Part shown: piece after piece, positions 8,476-16,768 of the stretch
Position numbering within the stretch: position 1 is the first letter of the stretch
Layout: the number at the start of each line of letters is the position of its first letter
Source of the DNA: Lacrimispora indolis DSM 755
GTDB taxonomy: Bacteria; Bacillota; Clostridia; Lachnospirales; Lachnospiraceae
DNA length: 64,000 nt
Direction of reading: 5' to 3'
Assembly (NCBI RefSeq): GCF_000526995.1
Contig: NZ_AZUI01000001.1
Location: 1,488,001-1,552,000 of the forward strand
Notes under the pieces: model-generated
The model's input: the letters and a program-made list of their open reading frames with translations, nothing else
The model's database searches: none
What the model was told of the DNA's origin: nothing
Translations under genes and position numbers: made by a program

Positions 8476-8694
8476 CTATATCTGTTTATAAGCCTGTGCA
8501 AGAATAAACCATGATACATGAGGAATCCATTGCTCCGCCCAGCGCCAGTTATCATTGACTGTGCCTCCTGGTTCCCGGATCAATGCGATTCCTTCTTCAT
8601 TGTCCTCATCGCTGGTGATTCCATTGCAGATGCCTCCCAGACAATTCATAAAATCATACCGGTCTTTGAAACTCATAAGGAAAACAGCAGGCAT
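8476..8694 (-). pseudogene. C-terminal fragment of a glycoside hydrolase-like protein
   Basis: This frame ends in LGGICNGITSDEDNEEGIAL, then NDNWRWAEQWIPHVSWFILA. The NGIT...DEDN...WRWAEQWIPH.SW pattern resembles the C-terminus of GH9-like enzymes, but no upstream catalytic region exists. It joins, in another frame, the N-terminus of an MFS transporter (8673-8879). A deletion that fused the start of one gene to the end of another explains both pieces. Family assignment is tentative. Confidence 0.45.
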
Positions 8695-8879
8695 AAGGCC
8701 ATGGCTGCCGCCAGGATCCAGGATATGGATATTATGCTTCCTATCTGAGTTGTGGAAAAACCAATCTGAGCCAGATATAAATTTAAATATGTATTATAAA
8801 TTGCCTGACCTGAAAAAAATACAAGATAAACACAGAACAGTCCCTTGGGAAAGCTCATGCTTTTCTTTTCCTCTTCCAT
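8673..8879 (-). pseudogene. N-terminal fragment of an MFS sugar transporter
   Basis: 68 codons beginning MEEEKKSMSFPKGLFCVYLV, then FFSGQAIYNTYLNLYLAQIGFSTTQIG, the first two helices of LacY-like MFS permeases. GAGGT precedes the ATG. After ISIS the reading leaves the family pattern and stops. The other ten helices are missing, so the gene is broken. Its intact form may have carried the sugar for the neighbouring SIS/kinase operon (inference). Confidence 0.6.
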
Positions 8880-9162
8880 TACACAACCTCATTCAATTAT
8901 TTAACTTTATTTAATAATTATATATTGCAAACAGTATATCATAGGCAAAATGGAAATTCAAGTCAATGATTATGGTATTTTTTTATGATTTTTTCTTTAT
9001 TTTCATGTATATAATGCACAATATCACATATCTCTCAAACTGTTTTTTATTCGGATTTTCTACGAAATTTGATTCGTCTTTACACCTTCATCTTATTTTC
9101 GGGACTATTTTTAAAGTTTCTTAACTATTATTTACCTGCCTGCAGACAGCAGAATTTCTACA
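8880..9162. other. AT-rich non-coding gap
   Basis: Strongly AT-rich sequence with no plausible gene on either strand. It presumably holds the upstream region of the broken MFS gene. With 9163-9291 it makes a stretch of about 410 bases without a gene. Confidence 0.6.
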
Positions 9163-9219
9163 GAAAAAAGGGTATGCCAAATGCTCTGTGCTCTATTACA
9201 CAGTTTCTTTGACATACCC
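9163..9219 (-). terminator. Terminator of the GlsB-like gene
   Basis: On the minus strand GGGTATGTCAAA pairs with TTTGGCATACCC with one mismatch, with an inner CTGTG/CACAG stem, followed by TTTTTTCTG. Confidence 0.8.
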
Positions 9220-9291
9220 CTTATTGTTTAAACAACCGTATCCGGATGGCATCAGGATATCTTTTCTTATGGCATGAACCGCCAAATCAAT

Positions 9292-9549
9292 CTATTCTCT
9301 CTGCCTTCTCATTGCATTCACAATGGATAATAAAATGACCGAACCCACAACGGAAACGACCAGGCTCCAGATGTTAAATCCGGTAATGCCGGTTCCTCCC
9401 AGGAGGCCCATGATCAATCCGCCGATCAATCCGCCGGCAATTCCTACCAAAATATTGGCACCAGCCCCCATACTTTTATTATTACCGGTGAACATACTGG
9501 CAATCCAACCTGCAAGAGCACCAATAATAATCCAACTTATAATTCCCAT
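9292..9549 (-). CDS. GlsB/YeaQ/YmgE family small membrane protein
   Basis: 85 residues, three hydrophobic segments rich in glycine: GIISWIIIGALAGWIASMF, NILVGIAGGLIGGLIMGLLG and WSLVVSVVGSVILLSIV, ending in RRQRE. This is the normal length and pattern of transglycosylase-associated/GlsB stress membrane proteins. Function in Firmicutes is poorly known; expression often rises in general stress. It stands alone, flanked by its own terminator. The ribosome site AGAGAGGAAATAA is adequate. Confidence 0.88.
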   Translation of the reverse strand: MGIISWIIIGALAGWIASMFTGNNKSMGAGANILVGIAGGLIGGLIMGLLGGTGITGFNIWSLVVSVVGSVILLSIVNAMRRQRE

Positions 9550-9580
9550 GTTTATTTCCTCTCTTTCAAAGCTTTATTTA

Positions 9581-9597
9581 TAATGAAAATTTCATTA
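9581..9597. promoter_or_regulatory. Palindrome upstream of the GlsB-like gene
   Basis: TAATGAAAATTTCATTA is a perfect 8-1-8 palindrome about 35 bases before the start codon, with a TTGACA further upstream on the minus strand (around 9614-9619). It may be an operator; no regulator is known. Confidence 0.35.
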
Positions 9598-9769
9598 TTT
9601 GTGTGATGATCTGTCAATTAATACAGATCTTTATCAGAACCAAAAAAGCATCCGCGCATTGACATACGGGATCCCAAGTATCAGTTTTTATCCTCACCAG
9701 GTATTTATAGTTAGATTGTGCCATATTTGCATTTTTTATACACGAAGTTAAAATTTTTCCTCCCAATGA

Positions 9770-9819
9770 TAAAAAAGCCGCCGGTTCCTCAGTTTAACAA
9801 ATCACTGAGGAGCCGGCGG
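9770..9819 (-). terminator. Terminator of the sugar-acid operon
   Basis: On the minus strand CCGCCGGCTCCTCAGT pairs with ACTGAGGAACCGGCGG and is followed by CTTTTTTAT. GC-rich, long stem. The rest of 9550-9884 holds no gene. Confidence 0.9.
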
Positions 9820-9884
9820 AAAACTGTTTCTTCCAGTTTGTTTTATTTTTATTGCTTTTTATTGCTTTTCATTACTCTTTCATA

Positions 9885-10802
9885 TCAGCGATCTGATTCC
9901 CCGCTCTGCTGCATCATGTCCACCTTCCCCATAATTTCCTCAAGCCGTCTGGTTTCTTCATCAGTCACGGGAAGGACCGGCTTCCGGCAATGATCCCTGA
10001 TTCCCACGCCTCTCAGCATCATAGCCTTTTTCAATATCGGAACAAAGAACGGGTTAATATCGTAGATGCCCATCAGGATGTCTACCTTCTTCTGGAGCGC
10101 GAACGACAAACTCCAATCGTTCCGGTTAACCGCATCCTGCCACTGGGTCATGAGTTCCGGGTATACGTTGGACAGCCCTCCGATGCAGCCGGCGCCTCCG
10201 CAAGCGGCATTATGTATCAGGTTTTCATCAAAGCCGCAGTAGACTTGAAAATCCGGAAATTCTTCCCGCACCGTTGTCAGCAAGGCTCTGGTGTGGCCCA
10301 TCTCTGAAACAGAATCCTTAAGTCCCACAATATTCTTATGCTTCCGCAGCAGCCGCAGCACGATCTCCGGCCTGACGTCATATCCCGTTCTGTCAGGAAA
10401 ATTATAGATATAGACAGGGCCTGCAATGTTCTTTGCCGCTTCATCGTAAAAATTCTCCAGGGATGCGTCATCCAGAGTAAAATAATAAGGGCTGATCAGC
10501 ATCACTCCGTCCGCACCTGCTTTAAGGGCGTAATCGCTTAAGTCCAATGTTTCCTCCATGGTGCTGCAGGCTGTTCCGAAGAACAACTTTGCCCGTTTAT
10601 TGACATATGGAACTGCCATATCGATCAAAGCTTTCTTTTGCTCCATGTCCATGGTATAAAATTCACCGCTGCTTCCCAAAATCAGCAGACCCTTGATCCC
10701 GCCGTTAATCAGATGGTCATATATTTGTTTATTGCCGTCTAAATCCAATTCTCCGTGTTCATTAAATGCTGTTACAACCGGAGTGTAAAAACTCACTTCC
10801 AT
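9885..10802 (-). CDS. DapA/NanA-family aldolase or dehydratase
   Basis: 305 residues, a TIM-barrel class I aldolase. The Schiff-base lysine lies in NIVGLKDSVSEM, the proton-relay tyrosine in VYIYNFPDRTGYD, and the phosphate/carboxylate loop is GSSGEFYTM, where DapA itself has GTTGES. It is therefore not likely to be the housekeeping DapA (a second copy lies at 50428). As the last gene of an operon with KDG permease and UxaA-like dehydratase it probably cleaves or dehydrates a 2-keto-3-deoxy sugar acid, like KDG aldolase or 5-keto-4-deoxyglucarate dehydratase. Start set by AAAGAGGTG. Confidence 0.85.
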   Translation of the reverse strand: MEVSFYTPVVTAFNEHGELDLDGNKQIYDHLINGGIKGLLILGSSGEFYTMDMEQKKALIDMAVPYVNKRAKLFFGTACSTMEETLDLSDYALKAGADGVMLISPYYFTLDDASLENFYDEAAKNIAGPVYIYNFPDRTGYDVRPEIVLRLLRKHKNIVGLKDSVSEMGHTRALLTTVREEFPDFQVYCGFDENLIHNAACGGAGCIGGLSNVYPELMTQWQDAVNRNDWSLSFALQKKVDILMGIYDINPFFVPILKKAMMLRGVGIRDHCRKPVLPVTDEETRRLEEIMGKVDMMQQSGESDR

Positions 10803-10832
10803 AGGAGCACCTCTTTCTAATGTTAATCACAG

Positions 10833-11729
10833 CTAGCTTATACTGTTTGTCAGCTTGCCGATTCCCTCAATTTCACAGGTCACTGTATCGCCCTTTTTCA
10901 TATAACGAGGCGGCGCAAATCCCATTCCCACACCGGACGGGGTCCCTGTTGCAATGATATCCCCGCATTCCAGCGTGAAGCCTTCCGACAGCTCAGATAT
11001 CAGGGAAGGGATATCATGAATAAAGTTCCTTGTGTTGGAGTGCTGGCGCAGTTCTCCGTTTACCACGCTTTTTACTGCCAGTTCCACCGGGAAGGGAAAT
11101 TCTTCTTTTCCTGCAATCACCGGCCCCATGGCCGCACAGGTGTCCAGACTCTTCCCGTAAAACCACTGTCCGTGCAGGGTCTGAAGATTTCTGAAAGAGA
11201 TGTCATTGAATACAGAGTATCCGAAAATATAATCTTCTGCCTTTTCAGCCGGAATATTTTTTCCGGTCTTTCCGATGATTACTGCCAGCTCCACTTCATA
11301 ATCCAGCCCTTCATCCAGATCCGGCCGGCTGATGATCTCTTCACCGGGCCCTGTGATGCGAATGGCCCGCTTGGAGAAATACACGGCCTTTAAAGGTGTC
11401 TGAAACTCATTCGTTCCAAGATGTTCTTTTGTCTCCTTTAAGTGATCCTCATAATTAACGCCTACACAGATGATATCGTGTACCGGCCGCTCAATCGGCA
11501 CAAGGACTTTTACGGAATCCAGATCATACATCTCACTTGTTTTGGATTCATAATCCAGGCATGACAGTTCTTCCATTCCACCGGCTGTTCCCGCATACCG
11601 TATCACTTCAATCATATCTTCCGATATCAGTCCGGGAATTACCGATTGCAGCGGCAGGATTCTGCAGTTTTCTAAAAGGATTCCGATTTTGACACTCTCA
11701 CCTGGGGGCACAAATCTGATATATTTCAT
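10833..11729 (-). CDS. Fumarylacetoacetate hydrolase (FAH) family protein
   Basis: 298 residues. The C-terminal FAH core begins at VHDIICVGVNYEDHLKE and contains the metal-binding acidic series in DYEVELAVIIGKTGKN and NDISFRN, then SLDTCAAMGPVI and IATGTPSGVGMGF, all typical of the family. Members hydrolyse or decarboxylate diketo acids such as 2,4-diketo-3-deoxy-sugar acids. The frame is open to 11786, but ATG 11729 gives the family N-terminus MKYIRF, follows AAGGAAAAAGG, and avoids running into the dehydratase gene. It lies between the dehydratase and the aldolase, which points to an intermediate step on a deoxy-keto acid. Confidence 0.85.
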   Translation of the reverse strand: MKYIRFVPPGESVKIGILLENCRILPLQSVIPGLISEDMIEVIRYAGTAGGMEELSCLDYESKTSEMYDLDSVKVLVPIERPVHDIICVGVNYEDHLKETKEHLGTNEFQTPLKAVYFSKRAIRITGPGEEIISRPDLDEGLDYEVELAVIIGKTGKNIPAEKAEDYIFGYSVFNDISFRNLQTLHGQWFYGKSLDTCAAMGPVIAGKEEFPFPVELAVKSVVNGELRQHSNTRNFIHDIPSLISELSEGFTLECGDIIATGTPSGVGMGFAPPRYMKKGDTVTCEIEGIGKLTNSIS

Positions 11730-11760
11730 AAAATGCCTTTTTCCTTCATTATAATAGTTT

Positions 11761-12948
11761 CTACATGTAGTTACAGACTCTGGCAATAGCCATCTCCGTA
11801 TATCCCAATGCCTCAGCCTTTGTAAGCTTGCCGTCGGATACCAGCTTCATCTCTGTCAGCAGTTCATCCCCCAGCTTTTCCAGAGTCTTTGTTCCATAGA
11901 TATAGGGGCTTGCGTCAATATCAATATTATCCACCATATTGGCATAGGTCTCCCGATTTCCCGTAATCTTGATCACCGGAACAATGGGATTGCCGGTAGG
12001 AGTCCCTCTTCCCGTGGAAAACAGACAGATCTGACAGCCGCCGGCAACCATTCCGGCTACTGACGAGGGATCATTTCCAGGGGTATCCATGATTACCAGA
12101 CCCATATTTTTGTCCACCTGTTTCCCATAATCATAGACTTCATTGACAGGGGTATGCCCACCTTTGTGGATGCAGCCCAGGGATTTTTCTTCCAGTGTGG
12201 TCAGCCCGCCTTCCTTATTTCCGGGAGAAGGATTGCCTTCACGGACGTCATGGCCCACCAGCTTTATGGCATGTTCGTAATCATGTACGATCTGGTAGAT
12301 CCGGTCACTGACCCGCTTATCCTTACCCCGCTGTGCCAAAATATGCTCTGCTCCAATAAATTCCGTGGTTTCTGATAAAATCGAGGTTCCCCCTATTTCC
12401 ACCATCCGGTCGCTGATTTCACCGATCAGGACATTGGACGCAAGGCCGGAGGTAGGATCTGAACCGCCGCATTCTGTTCCTACAATCAGCTCAGACATGC
12501 TGAATTCTTCCTTTTGCAGCGCAGATGCATCCATTGCCATTTTTCTGGCTGCACGGACGGCCTTTTCTATGGTTGCAATGGTACCGCCGTTTTCCTGAAT
12601 CACAAAATGTTCAATCGGTTTGTTGGTCCGCTCCTTGATCGCCTCCAGAACCAGATCCATCTGGCAGTTTTCGCATCCCAGGGAGATTACTACTGTTCCG
12701 TATACATTGGGGTTCGCCGCGTATCCTGCCATAACATCCATGGTGAACTGCTGATCGGAAGGAACCTGGGAGCAGCCGTTTTGATTGTTAAAGGTAACGG
12801 CGCCCTCCACTTGGGATGCAATGATTCTGGTTGTATCCGAGGCACAGACACTTGCAGGGAGAATCAGCAGTTTGTTGCGGATGCCGATCCTTCCGTCTGG
12901 TCTTTTATAACCCATAAAAGTCATTTCTTTCATTGTCTTCTTATCCAT
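11761..12948 (-). CDS. UxaA-family sugar-acid dehydratase, large subunit
   Basis: 395 residues starting, after a short leader, with FMGYKRPDGRIGIRNKLL, the diagnostic opening of the altronate/galactarate dehydratase C-terminal family. Cysteines and signature segments follow: NQNGCSQVPSD, ISLGCENCQMD, VGTECGGSDPTSGLASN and FSTGRGTPTGNPIVPVIKITGN. These enzymes are iron-dependent and convert aldonic or aldaric acids to 2-keto-3-deoxy acids. The small SAF-domain half is a separate gene 23 bases upstream. AGGAGG precedes the start. Confidence 0.9.
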   Translation of the reverse strand: MDKKTMKEMTFMGYKRPDGRIGIRNKLLILPASVCASDTTRIIASQVEGAVTFNNQNGCSQVPSDQQFTMDVMAGYAANPNVYGTVVISLGCENCQMDLVLEAIKERTNKPIEHFVIQENGGTIATIEKAVRAARKMAMDASALQKEEFSMSELIVGTECGGSDPTSGLASNVLIGEISDRMVEIGGTSILSETTEFIGAEHILAQRGKDKRVSDRIYQIVHDYEHAIKLVGHDVREGNPSPGNKEGGLTTLEEKSLGCIHKGGHTPVNEVYDYGKQVDKNMGLVIMDTPGNDPSSVAGMVAGGCQICLFSTGRGTPTGNPIVPVIKITGNRETYANMVDNIDIDASPYIYGTKTLEKLGDELLTEMKLVSDGKLTKAEALGYTEMAIARVCNYM

Positions 12949-12971
12949 AATAACAGCCTCCTGTATGCAGT

Positions 12972-13265
12972 TTATAATTGCTCTCTGTGATTTTCAACAT
13001 TGTGGACGTGTACATGCTGGCCTGCATGAATATCAGTCCCCGACAGACCGATATGCTCACCGTATTTAACCACAGGCTCACCTTTTTCCATGTCTTTGAT
13101 TGCGAACTTATGATAAATCGGAATTGGAGTCAAGGCTGTCAGTTTATGTAATTCGCCATTCTTGTCTAACCAGGCAAGGGTACTGCCAACTTCCACAGGC
13201 TCGATGGCCACTGCAACAGTATCTTTCTCATCAATGATCATTGCGTTTGTTGTAACTTCACTCAT
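12972..13265 (-). CDS. UxaA-family dehydratase, small SAF-domain subunit
   Basis: 97 residues, MSEVTTNAMIIDEKDTVAVA to VHVHNVENHREQL. The middle LTALTPIPIYHKFAIKDMEKG and the C-terminal GQHVHVHN match the N-terminal SAF domain of altronate dehydratase, here split from the large subunit as in many Firmicutes. The ATG at 13265 is used because AAGGAGG is spaced correctly; the longer frame to 13355 would enter the permease gene. Confidence 0.9.
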   Translation of the reverse strand: MSEVTTNAMIIDEKDTVAVAIEPVEVGSTLAWLDKNGELHKLTALTPIPIYHKFAIKDMEKGEPVVKYGEHIGLSGTDIHAGQHVHVHNVENHREQL

Positions 13266-13290
13266 CTTGTTCATCCTCCTTTTATTTTTC

Positions 13291-14277
13291 TTAATTATTT
13301 TCCGCCGGTACATGCAGGCCGGCTTCAGCTTCCAGCGGCATCTGGGGGCTTCCATACTTCTTTACCCAGTAGCTGGTCATCAAAGGAGCCAGAATTGCCG
13401 TAACAACGACTGCTGCTGCCACCTGGGCCGTTGCACCTGCCACATAGGGCTCCAGGGCCGGGTCAGCCAACGCCACCACAGCAGGTACGGCCACCGCATT
13501 GCCGGCGGTTGTGGCAACCGCCCACCCCGCATATCCGGGGCGTTTTCCGATTACCCTGTCGCAGAATACGATAAACGCGCCTCCAATAAATACGGTAACT
13601 AATCCCAGAAGCACTCCGGGCGCGCCGCCCCTGACTACATTCATAAGATTAATACCAGCGCCCAGTGTCAATCCCACGAAAGGAATCAGCACAGAACCAG
13701 CCGGGGATACGAATTTAGAGAAGTTCTTATCCAGATTACCGAGAATCATTCCTACTAAAATCGGTATAATGGTTGCAATCAGTGCTTTAAAAGGAATATT
13801 AGCCAATCCAGAGGCCCCCAGCGCTATCATGGTAAAAAACGGTCCGTCATTTAATGCCAGCAACGCCATGGCTCCGCCATCCACATCATCCCCGTAGGTC
13901 TGCATCAATGCAAGGTAAACAGAGCCATTGCTGTTTGTCACCGCGCTGATAATTGCCAAGGCTGATAAACCTAACACGCCTGCCGGACCAAAGAGTTTGC
14001 CAACCACAATACCAATGGCCGCTCCGATAAAAAATTTAGAAAGCAACAGGATGCCGCCTCTCTTCAGAACCTTTCCAATATCACTGATCTGTAAGGTGGT
14101 GCCCAGACAGACCAGCTGGATTCCCATGGCGGTTGCTGCTCCGGCATTTGAAAAGGTGGCTGTTGTCAAAGAGCCCAGTTGAAGTGCCGCAGGGAAAAAC
14201 GTATTTAAAATAGCCCCGATCAGCAATGGAACAATCATCATTCCGGCTGGAACTTTCTTTAGAAAATTCATTATCAT
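13291..14277 (-). CDS. kdgT: 2-keto-3-deoxygluconate permease (KdgT family)
   Basis: 328 residues, about ten hydrophobic segments. The opening NFLKKVPAGMMIVPLLIGAI, the SNAGAATAMGIQLVCLGT loop, SAVTNSNGSVYLALMQ and WAVATTAGNAVAVPAVVA are characteristic of KdgT, a proton-coupled importer of 2-keto-3-deoxygluconate and related acids released from pectin. Start 14277 (MIMNF) is preferred because GGGAG is seven bases upstream; the track of open codons runs further but crosses the promoter. First gene of the five-gene operon, divergent from an IclR regulator. Confidence 0.9.
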   Translation of the reverse strand: MIMNFLKKVPAGMMIVPLLIGAILNTFFPAALQLGSLTTATFSNAGAATAMGIQLVCLGTTLQISDIGKVLKRGGILLLSKFFIGAAIGIVVGKLFGPAGVLGLSALAIISAVTNSNGSVYLALMQTYGDDVDGGAMALLALNDGPFFTMIALGASGLANIPFKALIATIIPILVGMILGNLDKNFSKFVSPAGSVLIPFVGLTLGAGINLMNVVRGGAPGVLLGLVTVFIGGAFIVFCDRVIGKRPGYAGWAVATTAGNAVAVPAVVALADPALEPYVAGATAQVAAAVVVTAILAPLMTSYWVKKYGSPQMPLEAEAGLHVPAENN

Positions 14278-14310
14278 AATTTTACTCCCTTTCATTTTAT
14301 ATGTATTTAC

Positions 14311-14373
14311 GTACGTTATGCGCATTTTCGTACACCTTAATGAAAGAATATATTTATTTTCCATAAATGTCAA
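14311..14373 (-). promoter_or_regulatory. Promoter and IclR-type operator of the kdgT operon
   Basis: On the minus strand TTGACA (14368-14373), a 17-bp spacer and TATTCT (14345-14350) form a promoter. Immediately downstream lies GTACG-N13-CGTAC (14311-14333) with a central TGCGCA dyad. A dyad placed over the start region suits repression by the divergent IclR protein. Confidence 0.68.
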
Positions 14374-14500
14374 TACGCTTTTTACATTTCTGACATAATA
14401 TACATATATTTCCTATTTATATTGTTTATTTTTACCAATGGCTTTCTTGAAATTGACTTTGGTATAATAGACACAGCAATGATGGATAAAGGAGCAGACC

Positions 14501-15295
14501 ATGCCTAATATTGAGCACAAACCAACGGAACGCGTTTTAAATATTTTAGAGCTGCTGGCGGCAAATCCATCCGGCCTCAGCATGTCGGATATTGCCAAAA
14601 ATATTGATTCACCCAAGACGACCATCGCCCCTATTCTTCACACAATGGCCAGCAGGAATTTTATTGCATTTCATAAAAATACAAATTTGTATACGATTGG
14701 AATTGAGACCTATCTTTCAGGGCTTACTTACTATGGCGAAAAAAGTGTCATGCAGTTCATAAAGACAGAGATGGAATATGCAGTGAATGAGACAAACGAG
14801 ATATGCCAGTTCGGCATCCGCTCCGAAGACAGTGTTCTGTATATCGCAAAGGTGGATTCCAAAGAAGCCATCCGTCTTTCTTCCAGAGTCGGCAAACGGT
14901 TCCCGCTTTATTGTACAGCGATTGGAAAAGCATTGCTGTATCAGGCCCCCTTTGAAAAAGTAAGGAGTCTTTATCCAAACGGCCTTCAGCCTCTTACCGA
15001 ATATACCATCACAGACTTCCACCGTTTGTTTCAAGAGCTGGAGGAACTCAATGCCAACAAATTTGCTTATGAGAAGAGGGAAACCAACACGGACATCTGC
15101 TGCTATGCCACCCCTATCTGCTGTAATCAGAAAACCATTGCAAGCGTGTCCATCAGCGTTCCTACTTACCGTGACACGCCGGAAAAGGCCGTACAAATCA
15201 GGGATGTTTTAAAGCGGATCGGCAACACAATCGAGCAGTATCTGTTTGAGAACAATTTAGACGAGAATACATTTTGTGCTTATGACAGTTTGTGA
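14501..15295 (+). CDS. IclR-family transcriptional regulator (KdgR-like)
   Basis: 264 residues. Residues ~8-70 are a winged helix (TERVLNILELLAANPSGLSM, SPKTTIAPILHTMA). Residues ~80-255 are the IclR effector domain, with SRVGKRFPLYCTAIGKALL and CYATPICCNQKTIASVSISV as signatures. It is divergent from the KDG permease operon and should be its repressor, relieved by a deoxy-keto sugar acid, as known for KdgR. AAAGGAG lies at the right distance from the ATG; TATAAT at 14462-14467 may be its -10. Confidence 0.9.
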   Translation: MPNIEHKPTERVLNILELLAANPSGLSMSDIAKNIDSPKTTIAPILHTMASRNFIAFHKNTNLYTIGIETYLSGLTYYGEKSVMQFIKTEMEYAVNETNEICQFGIRSEDSVLYIAKVDSKEAIRLSSRVGKRFPLYCTAIGKALLYQAPFEKVRSLYPNGLQPLTEYTITDFHRLFQELEELNANKFAYEKRETNTDICCYATPICCNQKTIASVSISVPTYRDTPEKAVQIRDVLKRIGNTIEQYLFENNLDENTFCAYDSL

Positions 15296-15338
15296 TCAAA
15301 GGGCAGGAGATCATATCCTGCGGCGGACTCAAAGCACG

Positions 15339-15369
15339 AAAACCCGAAGGTTTTCACTCTTCGGGTTTT
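15339..15369 (+). terminator. Terminator behind the IclR gene
   Basis: AAAACCCGAAG and CTTCGGGTTTT form an 11-bp stem with a 9-base loop; the T's of the second arm double as the U-run. It lies between convergent genes and may serve both. Confidence 0.75.
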
Positions 15370-15391
15370 CTATGCCGTTTGTCTGCAGGAT

Positions 15392-16147
15392 TTATTTTTC
15401 ACTAAGGCTTAATCCCATGATTCCTGCCTGAACCTCATTTATCCTGTCATTGGCAATGATTGCTTTTCCTTTAATCCCCTCCAGACTTTGGATCATTTCT
15501 CCATCCGGCACATTAGGGTACGCTCCATTCTTATACTTTAATACAGAATACTGAGTCTTGCTTTCACTATAATATGGAATGATTAAATTATGGTAACCAT
15601 TGTCCAGCTCATCGCTGATTATGACGGGTTCGTTTACTAATGTAAACTCCTGAACAATGTGCAGCTTTCCACCGTTTTCAGACAGCAGCAATGCACTGCT
15701 TCCACCGGAGCCACTGGTGTAAGGCCCTGCGACCATAACAAATATTTCATCTTTCCCGTCATCATTTAAATCAAAGTAATTATAAAAGTAATGTGTTGTT
15801 TCGTAATATTCCTCCGGTACCTCCATGTCTTCAATGATCAGATCCCTCAATTCTTTAAACGGTTTAGTCTCTGCTTTCATACCTGATATGCCTTCCGGTA
15901 ATTTCACCATCGGGATTTCATCAGTTCCGGCCTTTACATTATCGGCAACCTTCGGCACATCGGCAACCGATGTTTCCTCTAAATCATCTGGTTCCGCTGA
16001 TCCTTTTTGGACTGCTTCCTCTGTTACTTTGGCAGCTTTATCATTCCGCTGCAGGTCTGATGCTTTATTCCCGCAAGCACTCACTGACAGCGTTACAGCA
16101 ATTGCAAGGCTTCCCAATAGTAATATCCTGTAATTTTTGTTTTTCAT
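15392..16147 (-). CDS. Lipoprotein of unknown function with FG-GAP/EF-hand-like motif
   Basis: 251 residues starting MKNKNYRILLLGSLAIAVTL with lipobox SVSAC, so it is a membrane-anchored surface lipoprotein. A mostly disordered segment (30-75) follows. The folded part contains YFDLNDDGKDEIFVMVAG, a D-x-N-D-D-G-x-D-E calcium-type loop as in FG-GAP/VCBS proteins. The start at 16147 follows GGAGG; the open frame upstream (MELKKQME) has no leader. It lies behind a two-component operon and a membrane protein, 66 bases downstream, and may be part of the same regulon. Function unknown. Confidence 0.75.
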   Translation of the reverse strand: MKNKNYRILLLGSLAIAVTLSVSACGNKASDLQRNDKAAKVTEEAVQKGSAEPDDLEETSVADVPKVADNVKAGTDEIPMVKLPEGISGMKAETKPFKELRDLIIEDMEVPEEYYETTHYFYNYFDLNDDGKDEIFVMVAGPYTSGSGGSSALLLSENGGKLHIVQEFTLVNEPVIISDELDNGYHNLIIPYYSESKTQYSVLKYKNGAYPNVPDGEMIQSLEGIKGKAIIANDRINEVQAGIMGLSLSEK

Positions 16148-16213
16148 TTTTAAATCCTCCATTTGTTTTTTAAGTTCCACTGTATTTTCACAAATAGATG
16201 TAACAAACTTGTA

Positions 16214-16768
16214 TTATTCCTGAGGTTCTTTTAAATATTTTTCCCACTGCATGTTCAAAACATCATCCTCTTTTCCTACAGGCTGGATAGACAGGACTTT
16301 ACCGCTTTCTTCCTCCAATGTAATCTGATATTTAATATCCTTTATTGTCAGAAAACCTTTCCAAATAAGCATAGAACTTGACGGTGTTTCCGGGTCAATC
16401 AGCAGGTAAGGGGTTATATCAATCTCATTTAATATGGGACCGTATATGCTGACCTCCAGAACAGGGATCTTGCTCAGTTCTCGAAAACATTGCCTGCGCG
16501 CTTCATATAAACTATACCTGTCCCCTGTCTTGAGTTCAATATGCCTTAGGTTTACATCACCGTCAGATAATAATGCCCTTTTTTCCTCTGTGGTTAAGGC
16601 ATTACGATTCATCCTGTCCAATTGAAAAACGTTCATATCCATTTCTTTTATCTCACGGAACAGCCTTTGGTCCTGATATTGAAAATAAAAATGCGGAAGA
16701 ATCAGGATTCCAAAAGCCAAGGCAGATATCTTGGTAAAATATATTACATAGTCAAATATCATGTTCAT
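16214..16768 (-). CDS. Membrane-anchored protein of unknown function
   Basis: 184 residues. One N-terminal membrane segment (about 8-30, FDYVIYFTKISALAFGILIL) precedes a soluble region of ~150 residues rich in beta-type sequence, with no motif I recognise. ATG 16768 follows AAGGA by seven bases and overlaps the kinase gene by 17 bases, which indicates translational coupling. Its place after a sensor kinase suggests an accessory or output protein of that system. Confidence 0.65.
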   Translation of the reverse strand: MNMIFDYVIYFTKISALAFGILILPHFYFQYQDQRLFREIKEMDMNVFQLDRMNRNALTTEEKRALLSDGDVNLRHIELKTGDRYSLYEARRQCFRELSKIPVLEVSIYGPILNEIDITPYLLIDPETPSSSMLIWKGFLTIKDIKYQITLEEESGKVLSIQPVGKEDDVLNMQWEKYLKEPQE

